The notes: a model not told the origin generated them from the letters alone. DNA of 64,000 nucleotides from [Mycobacterium] manitobense (GCF_025821665.1 NZ_JACKSJ010000148.1:1-64000), one strand, 5' to 3'. Positions 7,384 through 17,485 are shown, counted from the first letter of the stretch. Numbers and translations are program-made.

Positions 7384-8859
7384 CTACGTGTTCGCGCGCA
7401 CCGGCTGGTAGAGCGCCGCGACGTCGGGTAGCCGCACCTTCAGCGACGCTGTGCGCGGCAGCTCGTCGACCGCGAGGACGGCGACCGGCACGTGGTGCCT
7501 GGGCAACGACTCGCGCACCAGGTCCTGCAGTTCCTGCTCTGTCGGCACCGGCCGGCCCGGCGCGGGTTCGAACGCCGCGAACGGCACCTCCCCCAGCCGT
7601 GCGTCCCGCACACCGACCACGCATGCGTCCCGTACCCCGGAGTGCGACAACAACACCCGGCGCACCGTCTCCGGCAGCACCTTGAAGCCGCCGCGGATGA
7701 TCGCGCCGTCGGTGCGGCCGTGCAGCGTGACGAAGCCGTCGGCATCCATCGACGCGACGTCGGTGGTGCGGATCCAGTCCGGCGTGATGACCGGGATGCG
7801 GGCCTCGAGCACGCCCTGCTCGCCGGCGGGCAGCTCGGCGCCGCTGTCCTGGTCGACGATGCGCACCTCGGTGTCGGGCAGCGGCCTGCCGACACTCTCC
7901 CGCTTGGTGTCGCCGTAGCGCGCCACCAGTTCCGGCGTCCACGCGCACACCGAGCCCGCGAATTCCGTTGCCCCGTACGCCAACTGCACCGGTATCCGGT
8001 ACCGGCGCTCGAACTCGTCGCGGGTCTGCGGGTCGAGCGGGCCCGAGGCACTGATGATGTACTGCAGCGAGGACAGGTCCTCGGGGTCGACGTCGGCGTC
8101 CAGCAGCATCCGCACCACCGCGGGCTGCACACCCGACCGCGCGATGCGGTGCGTCCGCACGGCCCGCACCCAGGCGTCGACGCCGAACTTCTCGAGCAGC
8201 ACGATCCGCCGACCGGTGTAGAAGCCGGTGATCAACTGACACACGCCGATTCCGCCGAACGGCCAGTAGGACAGCTCCGGTGGATCCTGCGGCGAGGCGA
8301 ACCGGCCGCCGGTCACGCTGAACACCGTGCGCTCCAGCACCGTGGTGTCGATGGACTGCCGTTTCGGCGGGCCGGTCGTGCCGCTGGTGAGGATCTGCAG
8401 GCCCGCGCCGGCCCGGGTCGGGTGCGCACCACTCACCCGGGTCAGGCTGTCGACCATCTCGGCGCCGGGGGGTGAGATCGCCACTCCTGCACTGCCTGCG
8501 CGCGCGGCGGCCGCCAGCACCGGCGCCGTCCAGTCCTCGGCGTCGGCCACGACCGCGGCCAGGTCGAGCGACTCGACGTCGCGGGCGATCGCCTCCGGCG
8601 ACTGGAAGGAGTAGATCATCGACACCCAGCGCCGGTCGGCGAGCAGGCCCGCGATGGTCGCCGCATGCCATGGCCGGTTGCGCACCACCAGGCCGACCGG
8701 GGCGTCGTGGCCCACGCCGGCGTCCCGCAGTGCGGCGGTCACCGCGTCGGCGTGCGCGACGATCTCGTCGCCGGTGTGCCACCTGCCCTCGAACTCCAGG
8801 CACGGCCCGGCGCCGTAGCCCCTCAGCCCTGCCGCGAACGTCTCGGTGAAGTCGGCCAC
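7384..8859 (-). CDS. Acyl-CoA synthetase (AMP-binding, ANL superfamily)
   Basis: A 491-residue adenylate-forming enzyme. The P-loop-like motif is LTSGTTGPPKRQS (about residues 157-169), followed by the A5 motif YGATEFAGS, the A8 region TDVASMDADGFVTLHGRTDGAI and the C-terminal lysine region LPRTASLKVRLPD, all in order. It would activate a carboxylic acid to an acyl-AMP and then the CoA thioester (or load a carrier protein). It is a little shorter than typical FadD proteins (about 510-560 residues), and LTSGTTGPPK is complete. It sits downstream of fadB on the same strand beyond a strong hairpin, so it is probably a separate transcript. Specific FadD identity and substrate are not clear. Confidence 0.88.
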   Translation of the reverse strand: MADFTETFAAGLRGYGAGPCLEFEGRWHTGDEIVAHADAVTAALRDAGVGHDAPVGLVVRNRPWHAATIAGLLADRRWVSMIYSFQSPEAIARDVESLDLAAVVADAEDWTAPVLAAAARAGSAGVAISPPGAEMVDSLTRVSGAHPTRAGAGLQILTSGTTGPPKRQSIDTTVLERTVFSVTGGRFASPQDPPELSYWPFGGIGVCQLITGFYTGRRIVLLEKFGVDAWVRAVRTHRIARSGVQPAVVRMLLDADVDPEDLSSLQYIISASGPLDPQTRDEFERRYRIPVQLAYGATEFAGSVCAWTPELVARYGDTKRESVGRPLPDTEVRIVDQDSGAELPAGEQGVLEARIPVITPDWIRTTDVASMDADGFVTLHGRTDGAIIRGGFKVLPETVRRVLLSHSGVRDACVVGVRDARLGEVPFAAFEPAPGRPVPTEQELQDLVRESLPRHHVPVAVLAVDELPRTASLKVRLPDVAALYQPVRANT

Positions 8860-8874
8860 GCCTGGAGGCTAACG

Positions 8875-8958
8875 CCGAGCAGACGCAGAATCCCCCGAAA
8901 CCCAGCGGTTTCGGGGGATCCTGTGGGGGGCACCTCCCGCTTGCGGGGGCCTGCTCGG
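8875..8958. repeat. Palindromic intergenic repeat, copy A
   Basis: An 84-bp element bounded by CCGAGCAG and its inverse CTGCTCGG. It carries a gene-specific hairpin (8890-8919) and a conserved block at 8932-8957 that is identical over 26 bases to copy B at 12437-12462. The G6 run at 8925-8930 is also shared. It sits directly after the fadB stop. Confidence 0.7.
8890..8919 (-). terminator. Strong 13-bp hairpin downstream of fadB
   Basis: Perfect 13-bp stem (8890-8902 with 8907-8919) and a CAGC loop, located 45 bases after the fadB stop codon. It lacks a T-run, as is usual for mycobacterial terminators. It lies inside intergenic repeat copy A. Confidence 0.6.
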
Positions 8959-8963
8959 GAGAA

Positions 8964-11108
8964 CTAGCTCAGCGACGCGGGCGGGTTGAACCGGTCGCCG
9001 TACTTGGCGGCCAGCTCCTTGGCCCGGGCCACGAAGGCCTCCTTGCCGACACCGCCTGCACCTTCGTAGCCGACGATGAACTGCGCCGAGCCACCGGTGT
9101 ACGGCGGGAAGCCGATGCCCATGATCGAGCCGATGTTCGCATCGGCGGTGGTGGTGAGCACGCCTTCGTCGAGGCACTTCTGCGTCTCGAGCGCCTCGGC
9201 GAACAGCATCCGGTCGATCATGTCCTGCAGCGGCAGTTCGGTGCTGCCCGAGTTGAACGTCTCCTTCAGGCCCGGCCACAGGCCGACCCGCTTGCCGTCG
9301 ACGTACTCGTAGAACCCGGCGCCCTTGAGGCGGCTGGGCCGCTCGATCTCGATCATCTTCTCGACGACTGCCTCGGCCGGGTGCGGCTCGTAGGTGCCGC
9401 CGGCGTCCTCCACACCCTTGCGGGTCGCGGTGGCGATCTTGTGCATCAGCTCGAGGTTGAGCTCGTCGGACAGCTGCAGCGGCGGTGCCGGGTAGCCGGC
9501 CTGCGAACCCGCCTGCTCGATGCTCGCCGGCGCGACGCCCTCGCCGAGCATGGCCAGCGCCTCGTTGACGAAGGTGCCGATGACGCGGCTGGTGAAGAAG
9601 CCGCGGCTGTCGTTGACGACGATCGGCGTCTTGCCGATGGCCAGCGTGTAGTCGAACACCCGGGCCAGCGCGTCGTCGGAGGTCTTCTCGCCCCGGATGA
9701 TCTCCACCAGCGGCATCTTGTCGACCGGCGAGAAGAAGTGGATGCCGATGAAGTCCTCCTGGCGCTTCACGCCGGTCGCCAGACCGGTGATCGGCAGCGT
9801 GGAGGTGTTCGAGCCGAGCAGCGCGTTGGGCTCGACGATGTCCTCGATCTCCTGGAACACCTTGTGCTTGAGTTCCTGGCTCTCGAAGACGGCCTCGATG
9901 ACGAAGTCGACGCCCTTGAAGTCGGCGGCGTCGGCGGTCGGCGTGATGCGGGCCAGCAGCTCCTTGGATTTCTCCTCGGTGGTGCGTCCCCGCTCGAGTG
10001 CCTTGGCCTCGATCTTCTCGGAGTAGTTCTTGCCCTTCTCGGCGGCCTCGATCGACACGTCCTTGAGCACGACGTCGTAGCCGGCCTTGGCCGAGACGTA
10101 GGCGATGCCCGCGCCCATCATGCCGGCGCCGAGCACGCCGATCTTGTTGATCTTGACCGGCTCGATGCCGTCGGGCCGCGAGCCGCCGGAGTTGATGTAC
10201 TGCAGGTCGAGGAAGAACGCCTGGATCATGTTCTTCGCGACCTGGCCGGTGACCAGCTGGGTGAAGTAGCGGCTCTCGATGCGGCTGGCCGAGTCGAAGT
10301 CCACCTGCGCACCCTCGACCGCGGCGTCGAGGATCGCCCGCGGTGCCGGCATCGGCGCACCCTTGAGCTGCTTCTTCAGCAGCGCCGGGAACGACGGCAG
10401 GATCGCGGCGAGGCCGGGCGAGCTCGGGGTGCCGCCGGGCATCTTGTAGCCCTTCTGGTCCCACGGCTGGGTGTGGCTCTCCGGGTTGGCCTTGATCCAC
10501 GCCTTCGCGGCGGGCACCAGCTCCTCGACGCTGCCCACGAGCTCGTCGACCAGGCCGGCGTCCTTGGCCTTGCCCGGCTTGAACCGGGTGCCCTGGCTGA
10601 GGATCTCCATGAACGCCTTCTGGATGCCGAACATCCGCACGGTGCGGGTGACCCCGCCGCCACCGGGCAGCAGGCCCAGGGTGACCTCGGGCAGGCCGAT
10701 CTGCACGCCCTTGACGTCGGCGGCGATGCGGTGGTGACACGCCAGCGCGATCTCCAGGCCACCGCCGAGCGCGGCGCCGTTGATGGCGGCGACCACCGGC
10801 ACGCCGAGGGTCTCCAGCTTGCGAAGGTCGGCCTTGACGGCCTCGACCATCTCGAACGCCTCGGCGGCGTTCTCGGGACCCAGGTTGATCATGCCCTTGA
10901 GGTCGCCACCGGCGAAGAAGGTCTTCTTCGCGCTGGCGATGACGACGCCGGTGATCGAATCCTTCTCGGCGACAAGCCGTTCGACGGCCTTGTTCATGGA
11001 CTCTTGGTAGTGCTCGTTCATCACGTTGGCCGAACCGGTCGGGTCGTCCAGCGTCAGGGTGACGATGCCGTCGGCATCCTTGTCCCACTGAATGGTGTTC
11101 TCTGCCAT
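8964..11108 (-). CDS. fadB: 3-hydroxyacyl-CoA dehydrogenase / enoyl-CoA hydratase (beta-oxidation alpha subunit)
   Basis: A 714-residue trifunctional-type enzyme. The N-terminal crotonase domain (about 1-290) carries INGAALGGGLEIALACHHR and IGLPEVTLGLLPGGGG, with the catalytic Glu residues. The NAD-binding domain starts at VLGAGMMGAGIAYVSAKAG (about 325) and continues through FVIEAVFE and GSNTSTLPIT; C-terminal 3HCDH domains follow, with GFFTSRV. It hydrates enoyl-CoA and oxidises the 3-hydroxyacyl-CoA for fatty-acid degradation. ATG 11108 is chosen because MAENTIQWDKDADG aligns, from memory, with M. tuberculosis FadB and because it lies 4 bases after the fadA stop with an AGAGGG ribosome site inside fadA. 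Forms a complex with the FadA thiolase. Confidence 0.96.
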   Translation of the reverse strand: MAENTIQWDKDADGIVTLTLDDPTGSANVMNEHYQESMNKAVERLVAEKDSITGVVIASAKKTFFAGGDLKGMINLGPENAAEAFEMVEAVKADLRKLETLGVPVVAAINGAALGGGLEIALACHHRIAADVKGVQIGLPEVTLGLLPGGGGVTRTVRMFGIQKAFMEILSQGTRFKPGKAKDAGLVDELVGSVEELVPAAKAWIKANPESHTQPWDQKGYKMPGGTPSSPGLAAILPSFPALLKKQLKGAPMPAPRAILDAAVEGAQVDFDSASRIESRYFTQLVTGQVAKNMIQAFFLDLQYINSGGSRPDGIEPVKINKIGVLGAGMMGAGIAYVSAKAGYDVVLKDVSIEAAEKGKNYSEKIEAKALERGRTTEEKSKELLARITPTADAADFKGVDFVIEAVFESQELKHKVFQEIEDIVEPNALLGSNTSTLPITGLATGVKRQEDFIGIHFFSPVDKMPLVEIIRGEKTSDDALARVFDYTLAIGKTPIVVNDSRGFFTSRVIGTFVNEALAMLGEGVAPASIEQAGSQAGYPAPPLQLSDELNLELMHKIATATRKGVEDAGGTYEPHPAEAVVEKMIEIERPSRLKGAGFYEYVDGKRVGLWPGLKETFNSGSTELPLQDMIDRMLFAEALETQKCLDEGVLTTTADANIGSIMGIGFPPYTGGSAQFIVGYEGAGGVGKEAFVARAKELAAKYGDRFNPPASLS

Positions 11109-11112
11109 GCTC

Positions 11113-12324
<1,212 letters not shown>

Positions 12325-12339
12325 GAAGCGAAGCGTAAC

Positions 12340-12361
12340 AGCCTAAACCAACCTGTTGGTT
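12340..12361 (-). promoter_or_regulatory. fadA promoter with operator-like palindrome
   Basis: On the minus strand, TAGGCT (12340-12345) is a good -10 box 15 bases before the fadA ATG. Immediately upstream lies AACCAAC-CT-GTTGGTT (12346-12361), a 16-bp palindrome broken only by its central CT. It would occupy the spacer between -35 and -10. It shares AACnnGTT with the KstR motif but not the outer T/A positions, so a different regulator is likely. Confidence 0.6.
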
Positions 12362-12379
12362 GGGCGGTCACCCTTTCCC

Positions 12380-12463
12380 GCGAACAGACGCAAATTTGCA
12401 TGATCCGCCGCTCAGGAGTGCGGATCTACGGGGGGTACCTCCCGCTTGCGGGGGCCTGCTCGC
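12380..12463. repeat. Palindromic intergenic repeat, copy B
   Basis: Second copy of the element at 8875-8958. It is bounded by GCGAACAG and CTGCTCGC and shares 26 identical bases (12437-12462) preceded by a G6 run. Its variable hairpin is GATCCGC/GCGGATC (7-bp arms). It sits directly after the stop codon of the ene-reductase on the minus strand and upstream of the fadA promoter. Confidence 0.65.
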
Positions 12464-12473
12464 CGAGAAAGTG

Positions 12474-13607
12474 TCAGGCGGTCTGGCGCTGCGCTTCCAG
12501 CGTCGGGTAGTCGATGTAGCCGACCGGCCCGGGGGCGTAGAACGTCGTCGGATCGGGCTCGTTGAGTTCGGCGCCGAGCAGCAACCGGTCGATCAGGTCC
12601 GGGTTGGCCAGGTAGGACCGTCCGACGGCGGCAGCGCTGATCGCACCCCAGTCGGCGAAGCTCTCCAGCTGGCAGAAGTCGGTACCGGTGTCGCGGCCGG
12701 TGTTCAGGACGAACGTCCCCGACCACAGCGCCCGCAGCGTGCCGAACAGCGGCGTGGTGGGGTCTACGAGCACATGCAGATAGGCGATGCCCAGCGGCGT
12801 GATGCGAGCGAGCAGCGCCTCGTAGGCGCTGACCACGTCGTCCTCACGCATGTCGCCCGCTGGATTCCCGGGTGAGATGCGCAGGCCCACCCGGCCCGCA
12901 CCGATCTCGTCGACGACCGCCTCGACCACCTCGGCGGTCAGCCGGGCGCGGTTGGCGGCCGATCCGCCGTAGGAGTCGGTGCGCCGGTTCACGACGTCGG
13001 AGAGGAACTCGTGCAGCAGGTAGCCGTTGGCCGAGTGGATCTCCACCCCGTCCATGCCTGCGTCGACGGCCCGGCGGGCGGCGGCGCGGAACGACGCCAC
13101 GATCTCACCGATCTCGTCGACCGCCAGTGCGCGCGGCACCGGCAGCGGCTTGCGGCCCTGGGGCGTGCGCGCGTCCAGCTCGGCGGCGACCGCCGACGGG
13201 CCCACCGTCTCGACGCCGCTGAGGTCCGGGTGGCCCATCCGGCCGACATGCCAGAGCTGGAGGAACATCTTGCCGCCCGCAGTGTGCACGGCCTCGGCGA
13301 TCCCGGCCCACGCGTACTGCTGCCGGTCGGTGAACACGCCGGGGGTGTTCGGGTACGCCCCGCCCGCACCGGGTGACACCGCGGTGGCCTCGCTGATGAT
13401 CAGGCCCGCCGACGCGCGCTGAGCGTAGTAGGTGGCCGCCAGGTCGGAGGGCGTGCCGTCGGCGTCGGCGCGGGATCTCGTCAGGGGCGCCATGAAGAGC
13501 CGGTTCGCGACCGGGGTGTCACCGACCTGGATCGGTGTGAGCAGCGTGGCGTCGGCAGCGAGTTGGAAAGTCACGCACGCAACAAGTGTCTCGGCACCGC
13601 GGTTCAT
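12474..13607 (-). CDS. Alkene reductase / Old Yellow Enzyme family oxidoreductase
   Basis: A 377-residue (or shorter) FMN-dependent ene-reductase. Family signatures include NRLFMAPLTRSRAD near the N terminus, LQLWHVGRMGHP, the substrate-binding EIHSANGYLLHEFLSD, NRRTDSYGGSAANR, and the FMN phosphate-binding region AAAVGRSYLANPDL. It reduces activated C=C bonds of enones, using NAD(P)H. ATG 13607 gives a start 27 bases after the upstream regulator's stop; a GTG at 13574 would give a more typical N terminus and is equally possible. The preceding XRE-type regulator on the same strand may control it. Confidence 0.9.
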   Translation of the reverse strand: MNRGAETLVACVTFQLAADATLLTPIQVGDTPVANRLFMAPLTRSRADADGTPSDLAATYYAQRASAGLIISEATAVSPGAGGAYPNTPGVFTDRQQYAWAGIAEAVHTAGGKMFLQLWHVGRMGHPDLSGVETVGPSAVAAELDARTPQGRKPLPVPRALAVDEIGEIVASFRAAARRAVDAGMDGVEIHSANGYLLHEFLSDVVNRRTDSYGGSAANRARLTAEVVEAVVDEIGAGRVGLRISPGNPAGDMREDDVVSAYEALLARITPLGIAYLHVLVDPTTPLFGTLRALWSGTFVLNTGRDTGTDFCQLESFADWGAISAAAVGRSYLANPDLIDRLLLGAELNEPDPTTFYAPGPVGYIDYPTLEAQRQTA

Positions 13608-13634
13608 TCCCCCGCGCGTGCAGGCGCTGATCGA

Positions 13635-14450
13635 TCACGACGCCGCGGCCGCCTGATCGGCATCTCGGCGTGCTGCCGACACGACCGAGAACATGACGAT
13701 GCTCTGATCTCGGTGCGGGTCCTGCAGCATGTCGCAGGCCAGAGTCAGGCGACCGAGTTCGGGATGATCCAGGCGCTTGATCATGTGCGTGACGGTGATG
13801 ACCGTGGCGTCGTCCCAGAGCTCGGCGAACTCGGGGCTTCCCGCACGCAGGTCCGCGATCAGCCCCCGGGTCATCGGGTCCCGGGGGTAGCGGGCCACCG
13901 TGGCGCGCAGTTGGCCCACCACGATGCGCGAGAACTCCGCGCCCCCCGTCATCCCGTAGTGCGGCGGGACATCCGGTGGCGGCAGGAAATGCCGGCGCGC
14001 AATGTTGCGTTCGGCCGGCGGGATCGCGCCGAAGTCCTCCATGAGGACGACGGCCTCGGCATTCCACGCCAGCACGTCGTAGCGTGCACTCAGCACCATC
14101 GCGGCCGTCGTCCCGAGCCCTGCGACCAGCTCGGCGACGCTCGGGGTCACCTCCATGCTCGGCGCCTGCTCCAGCGGGACGCTGCGCCCGATCAGTTGGA
14201 ACAGGTGGCGCCGCTCGTCGGCGTGCAGACGAAGCGCATCGGCGATGGCGGCCACCACCTGGTCGGACGGCGCGGACCCGCGGGCGCGTTCGACGTTCGT
14301 GTAGTGCTCGACGGATATGTGCGCCAGCTCGGCCACTTCGGACCGCCTCAATCCGGACGTGCGCCGACCCTGCGCGCTGAACCCGAAGTCGGCGGGCTCA
14401 CGGCTCTCCCGGACCGCTCGCAAAAACCTGCCCGCCGCCTGTCCGTCCAT
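13635..14450 (-). CDS. XRE-family regulator with MmyB-like ligand-binding domain
   Basis: A 271-residue regulator. The N-terminal helix-turn-helix (about residues 8-75) includes RTSGLRRSEVAELAHISVEH and the characteristic YTNVERARGSAPS. It is followed by a PAS-like MmyB ligand-binding domain (about 105-265) with VLAWNAEAVVLMEDF and RDPMTRGLIADLRAGSPEFAELW. Actinobacterial members of this family usually control a neighbouring dehydrogenase or reductase and may bind fatty-acid-like ligands. Here the flanking candidates are the SDR just upstream (34-base gap) and the ene-reductase just downstream, all on the minus strand. Confidence 0.88.
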   Translation of the reverse strand: MDGQAAGRFLRAVRESREPADFGFSAQGRRTSGLRRSEVAELAHISVEHYTNVERARGSAPSDQVVAAIADALRLHADERRHLFQLIGRSVPLEQAPSMEVTPSVAELVAGLGTTAAMVLSARYDVLAWNAEAVVLMEDFGAIPPAERNIARRHFLPPPDVPPHYGMTGGAEFSRIVVGQLRATVARYPRDPMTRGLIADLRAGSPEFAELWDDATVITVTHMIKRLDHPELGRLTLACDMLQDPHRDQSIVMFSVVSAARRDADQAAAAS

Positions 14451-14483
14451 TCTTCGATAGTGGCACGACCCTCGTGCCGCGCT

Positions 14484-15224
14484 TCACCACGAGACGAGCT
14501 CCGCCCGGTAGCTGAAGAACCGGCCGGTGGGCAGCACGGAGGCGAGCGCGAGCTCGACGATGCCGGCCGCCCCCTCTGCCGGATCTCCGGCCCCCTCCAT
14601 GGGTCGGCCGCCGTTGAGATTGGTGGACCGGTAGCCCGGACTCACGGACACCACCGGGACATGTTCGTGGACAAGTTCTTTGGCGTAGAGCACGGTCAGC
14701 ATGTCGAGCGCGCTCTTCGAGGCCTGATAGGCGGCCGCGGCCACCGAGCTGTAGGGCCAGTCCGGATCGTTGACCAGGCGCGTCGATCCCAATTCGCTGG
14801 ACACGTTCAGAATTCGCGGCCGCGTCGAGGAACGCAGTAACGGCAGGAAACCGTTGGTCACCGCGGCGACCCCGGCCACGTTGGTGTCGTAGGTGCGCAG
14901 GAGTTCGGCGCGACCGACTGCGGACGCCGGCGATCCATCACCCGCGATCGCGGCGTTGTTGATCAGCATGTCGAGCCGCCCGTACGTGTCGCCGACATAC
15001 CGGACAGCGGCACTGATCGTCTGGTCGTCGGTGACGTCGAGTGTCAGCGGGTCGACGGCGAGTCCCGCCGCCGCCAGCTCACCGGCGGCAGACGCGCCGC
15101 GCGCCGGATCGCGGGAGCCCAGCAGTACCCGTACGCCGGCACGGGCGAGCTGTTGCGTGACGTGGAAGCCGATGCCGGCGTTGCCGCCGGTCACCAGGGC
15201 GAGGGTGTCGTTGTTGTCGGTCAT
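14484..15224 (-). CDS. Short-chain dehydrogenase/reductase
   Basis: A 246-residue classical SDR. The cofactor motif is TGGNAGIGFHV (residues 11-21). NNAAIAG stands in for NNAG near residue 90, and the catalytic Ser and Tyr-x-x-x-Lys are present in the ILNVSSELGS and AAYQASKSAL regions; VVSVSPGYRSTNLNGG follows. The substrate is unknown. ATG 15224 is chosen because the longer reading adds 28 residues without SDR character. It heads a same-strand series with the MmyB-type regulator and ene-reductase, and is divergent from dapC. Confidence 0.87.
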   Translation of the reverse strand: MTDNNDTLALVTGGNAGIGFHVTQQLARAGVRVLLGSRDPARGASAAGELAAAGLAVDPLTLDVTDDQTISAAVRYVGDTYGRLDMLINNAAIAGDGSPASAVGRAELLRTYDTNVAGVAAVTNGFLPLLRSSTRPRILNVSSELGSTRLVNDPDWPYSSVAAAAYQASKSALDMLTVLYAKELVHEHVPVVSVSPGYRSTNLNGGRPMEGAGDPAEGAAGIVELALASVLPTGRFFSYRAELVSW

Positions 15225-15250
15225 GACATCAGCACAGTGCAGCCGGGCGC

Positions 15251-15273
15251 GTACAGGGAGGCACGGGCTGTAC
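15251..15273. promoter_or_regulatory. Inverted repeat GTACAG-11-CTGTAC in the SDR/dapC divergent region
   Basis: Two perfect 6-base arms separated by 11 bases, 27 bases upstream of the SDR start. The arm sequence equals that of the metal-sensor operator at 27656 but with a different spacer, so chance is possible. Confidence 0.3.
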
Positions 15274-15325
15274 CCCCACGCCGGGGAATACGCATCCGGC
15301 GATCGCACACCTAGGCTGGTCTGCC

Positions 15326-16510
15326 ATGACGGTTTCGCGGCTGCGCCCCTTCGCGGTGACGGTGTTCGCCGAGATGTCGGCGCTGGCCGCCCGCATCGGT
15401 GCGGTCAATTTGGGCCAGGGATTCCCCGACGAGGACGGCCCGCCCGCCATGCTCGAGGCCGCCCGGGCCGCCATCGCCGACGGGGTCAACCAGTACCCGC
15501 CCGGCCTCGGCATCGCGCCGCTGAGGGAGGCGATCGCCGCGCAGCGCGAACGCCACTTCGGCACCGTCTACGACCCGGACACCGAGGTGCTCGTGACAGT
15601 CGGCGCCACCGAGGCGATCGCGTCGGCGGTGCTCGGCCTGGTCGAGCCCGGCTCCGAGGTGCTGCTGATCGAGCCGTTCTACGACTCCTACTCCCCCGTC
15701 CTCGCGATGGCGGGTTGTCACCGGGTCGCGGTGCCGCTCGCCCAGGTCGGTGACGGCTTCGCAATCGACGTCGACGCGCTGGGCCGGGCGGTGACACCCC
15801 GCACCCGGGCGCTGATCCTGAACTCGCCGCACAATCCCACCGGCATGGTCGCCGGCGACGCCGAACTGGCCGCCATCGCCGAACTCGCCGTCGCCCACGA
15901 CCTTCTGGTGATCAGCGACGAGGTGTACGAACACCTCGTCTACTCGGACCCCCCTGGACGCACACACCTGCCGGTGGCCAACTACCCCGGGATGGCGGCG
16001 CGCACGATCACGATCTCCAGTGCCGCCAAGATGTTCAACGTCACCGGTTGGAAAGTCGGGTGGGCCTGCGGCCCAGCGGATCTCATCGCCGGGGTGCGTG
16101 CGGCCAAGCAGTACCTGACCTATGTCGGAGGTGCGCCGTTCCAGCCGGCGGTGGCCCACGCCCTCAACCACGAGGACGCCTGGGTGGCCGCGTTGCGCGA
16201 TTCGCTTCAGGCCAAGCGTGACCGGCTCGGATCGGCGCTCGTCGACCTCGGCTTCGACGTGCACCCCAGCTCGGGCACCTACTTCCTGTGCGCCGATCCG
16301 CGTCCGCTGGGCTACACCGACAGCACCGCGTTCTGTGCGGAGCTGCCCGAGCGCGCCGGTGTGGCCGCGATCCCGATGTCCGCGTTCTGCGATCCCGCCG
16401 CCGCGCACGCCGACGCGTGGAGCCACCTGGTGCGGTTCGCGTTCTGCAAGCGTGACGACACCCTCGACGATGCGATCCGCCGGCTGCAGGTGCTGCGCCC
16501 CGGCGGTTGA
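15326..16510 (+). CDS. dapC: N-succinyldiaminopimelate aminotransferase
   Basis: A 394-residue fold-type I PLP aminotransferase. Landmarks: VNLGQGFPDEDGPP at about 28-41, LNSPHNPTGMV at about 163-173, ISDEVYEHL at about 196-204, the Schiff-base lysine in SSAAKMFNVTGWKVGW (about 230-245), and a C-terminal Arg region (HLVRFAFCK). In the lysine/meso-diaminopimelate pathway it transfers an amino group to N-succinyl-2-amino-6-ketopimelate, supplying cell-wall DAP and lysine. Context supports dapC: in M. tuberculosis Rv0858c adjoins fadA. A TAGGCT box lies 8 bases before the ATG. Some annotations call this family kynurenine or methionine aminotransferase. Confidence 0.88.
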   Translation: MTVSRLRPFAVTVFAEMSALAARIGAVNLGQGFPDEDGPPAMLEAARAAIADGVNQYPPGLGIAPLREAIAAQRERHFGTVYDPDTEVLVTVGATEAIASAVLGLVEPGSEVLLIEPFYDSYSPVLAMAGCHRVAVPLAQVGDGFAIDVDALGRAVTPRTRALILNSPHNPTGMVAGDAELAAIAELAVAHDLLVISDEVYEHLVYSDPPGRTHLPVANYPGMAARTITISSAAKMFNVTGWKVGWACGPADLIAGVRAAKQYLTYVGGAPFQPAVAHALNHEDAWVAALRDSLQAKRDRLGSALVDLGFDVHPSSGTYFLCADPRPLGYTDSTAFCAELPERAGVAAIPMSAFCDPAAAHADAWSHLVRFAFCKRDDTLDDAIRRLQVLRPGG

Positions 16511-16513
16511 GGT

Positions 16514-17431
16514 TCAGAGCGAGCCGGCCACCGACCACAGCGCCTCGCGGGCGCGGTCGTCCACCGGACCCACCGGCGCGAGCGCGACATCGGTGGCGCC
16601 CGCATCGAGGTAGCGGCGCAGCTGCCGCAGCACCGACTCGACCGGCCCGACCGCAGCGAGATCCGCTGCGCCGGAGACGTTCTCGCGTGCCAGGATCTTC
16701 TGATACGACGGGATCTCGTTGTAGAAGCCCAGTTCCGCGGCCACGGCCTCGTGCACGCTGCCGGGGTCGTCGGTCACGAACACCGGCACCATGGCGATGA
16801 CGCGCGGTCGTGGCCTGCCGGCGTCGGCTGCGGCGCGGTTGATGGTGGGGACGATGAAGTCCGCGATGGTCCGCGGCCCGGCGAGGTAGGGCAGCGTCCC
16901 GTCGGCGAGTTCGCCGGTGACCTGCAGCGCCTTGGGTCCCATGGCCGCGACGTACACGGGCACCGCGGTGCCGCCCGCCACCGTCGCGGGCCACGCCGGG
17001 CTGGAGGTGATCGCCTCGCCGTGGAAGTCGACGGTGCCGGTGTCGAGCAGCGAACGCAGCACCGTGAGGTGTTCGCGCAGCCGGCCGACCGGGTCGGGCC
17101 ATGTCGCGCCGAACGCCAGCCGCTCGGGTTCGTGGGCGCCGAGCCCGAGGCCGAGGCTGAAGTTGCCGTGCGCGGCGGCCTGCGCGGTCTGCGCCGCCGA
17201 GGAGATCAGCAGCGGATGCCGGGGGTTGATCGGCACCACAGACGTCCCGACGCCGAGGCCGGGTACCGCGGCGCCGATCAGGCCGGCCAGCGCGATGGCG
17301 TCGTGATCGACGCGCTGGGCCAGCCACACCTGCGTGACACCCGCCCGCTGCGCGGCGGTGGCCTGCGCCACGGCGTCGTCGACCGCGTTGGCGGCGTCGG
17401 AACGGGGATGGATGACTACTCCGGTCGGCAT
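16514..17431 (-). CDS. LLM-class F420-dependent oxidoreductase
   Basis: A 305-residue luciferase-like protein, distinct from the one at 4043. VVIHPRSDAANAVDD begins the family fold; GVGTSVVPINPRHPLLISSAAQTAQ and FSLGLGLGAHEP (about 75-115) are strong signatures of the mycobacterial F420-binding subgroup. VPVYVAAMGPKALQVTGELADGTLP lies near residue 165. It is convergent with dapC (3-base gap between stops) and precedes the SRPBCC cluster. Physiological substrate unknown. Confidence 0.87.
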   Translation of the reverse strand: MPTGVVIHPRSDAANAVDDAVAQATAAQRAGVTQVWLAQRVDHDAIALAGLIGAAVPGLGVGTSVVPINPRHPLLISSAAQTAQAAAHGNFSLGLGLGAHEPERLAFGATWPDPVGRLREHLTVLRSLLDTGTVDFHGEAITSSPAWPATVAGGTAVPVYVAAMGPKALQVTGELADGTLPYLAGPRTIADFIVPTINRAAADAGRPRPRVIAMVPVFVTDDPGSVHEAVAAELGFYNEIPSYQKILARENVSGAADLAAVGPVESVLRQLRRYLDAGATDVALAPVGPVDDRAREALWSVAGSL

Positions 17432-17485
17432 GTCATTGCCAACCGGGGCCGCCGTGCGCCCATTCCGTTCGGATCAGCGCGAGTT

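Noticed and set aside
12346-12361. KstR operator
   Set aside because: The AACnnGTT core matches, but the outer T and A positions of the KstR consensus are missing.
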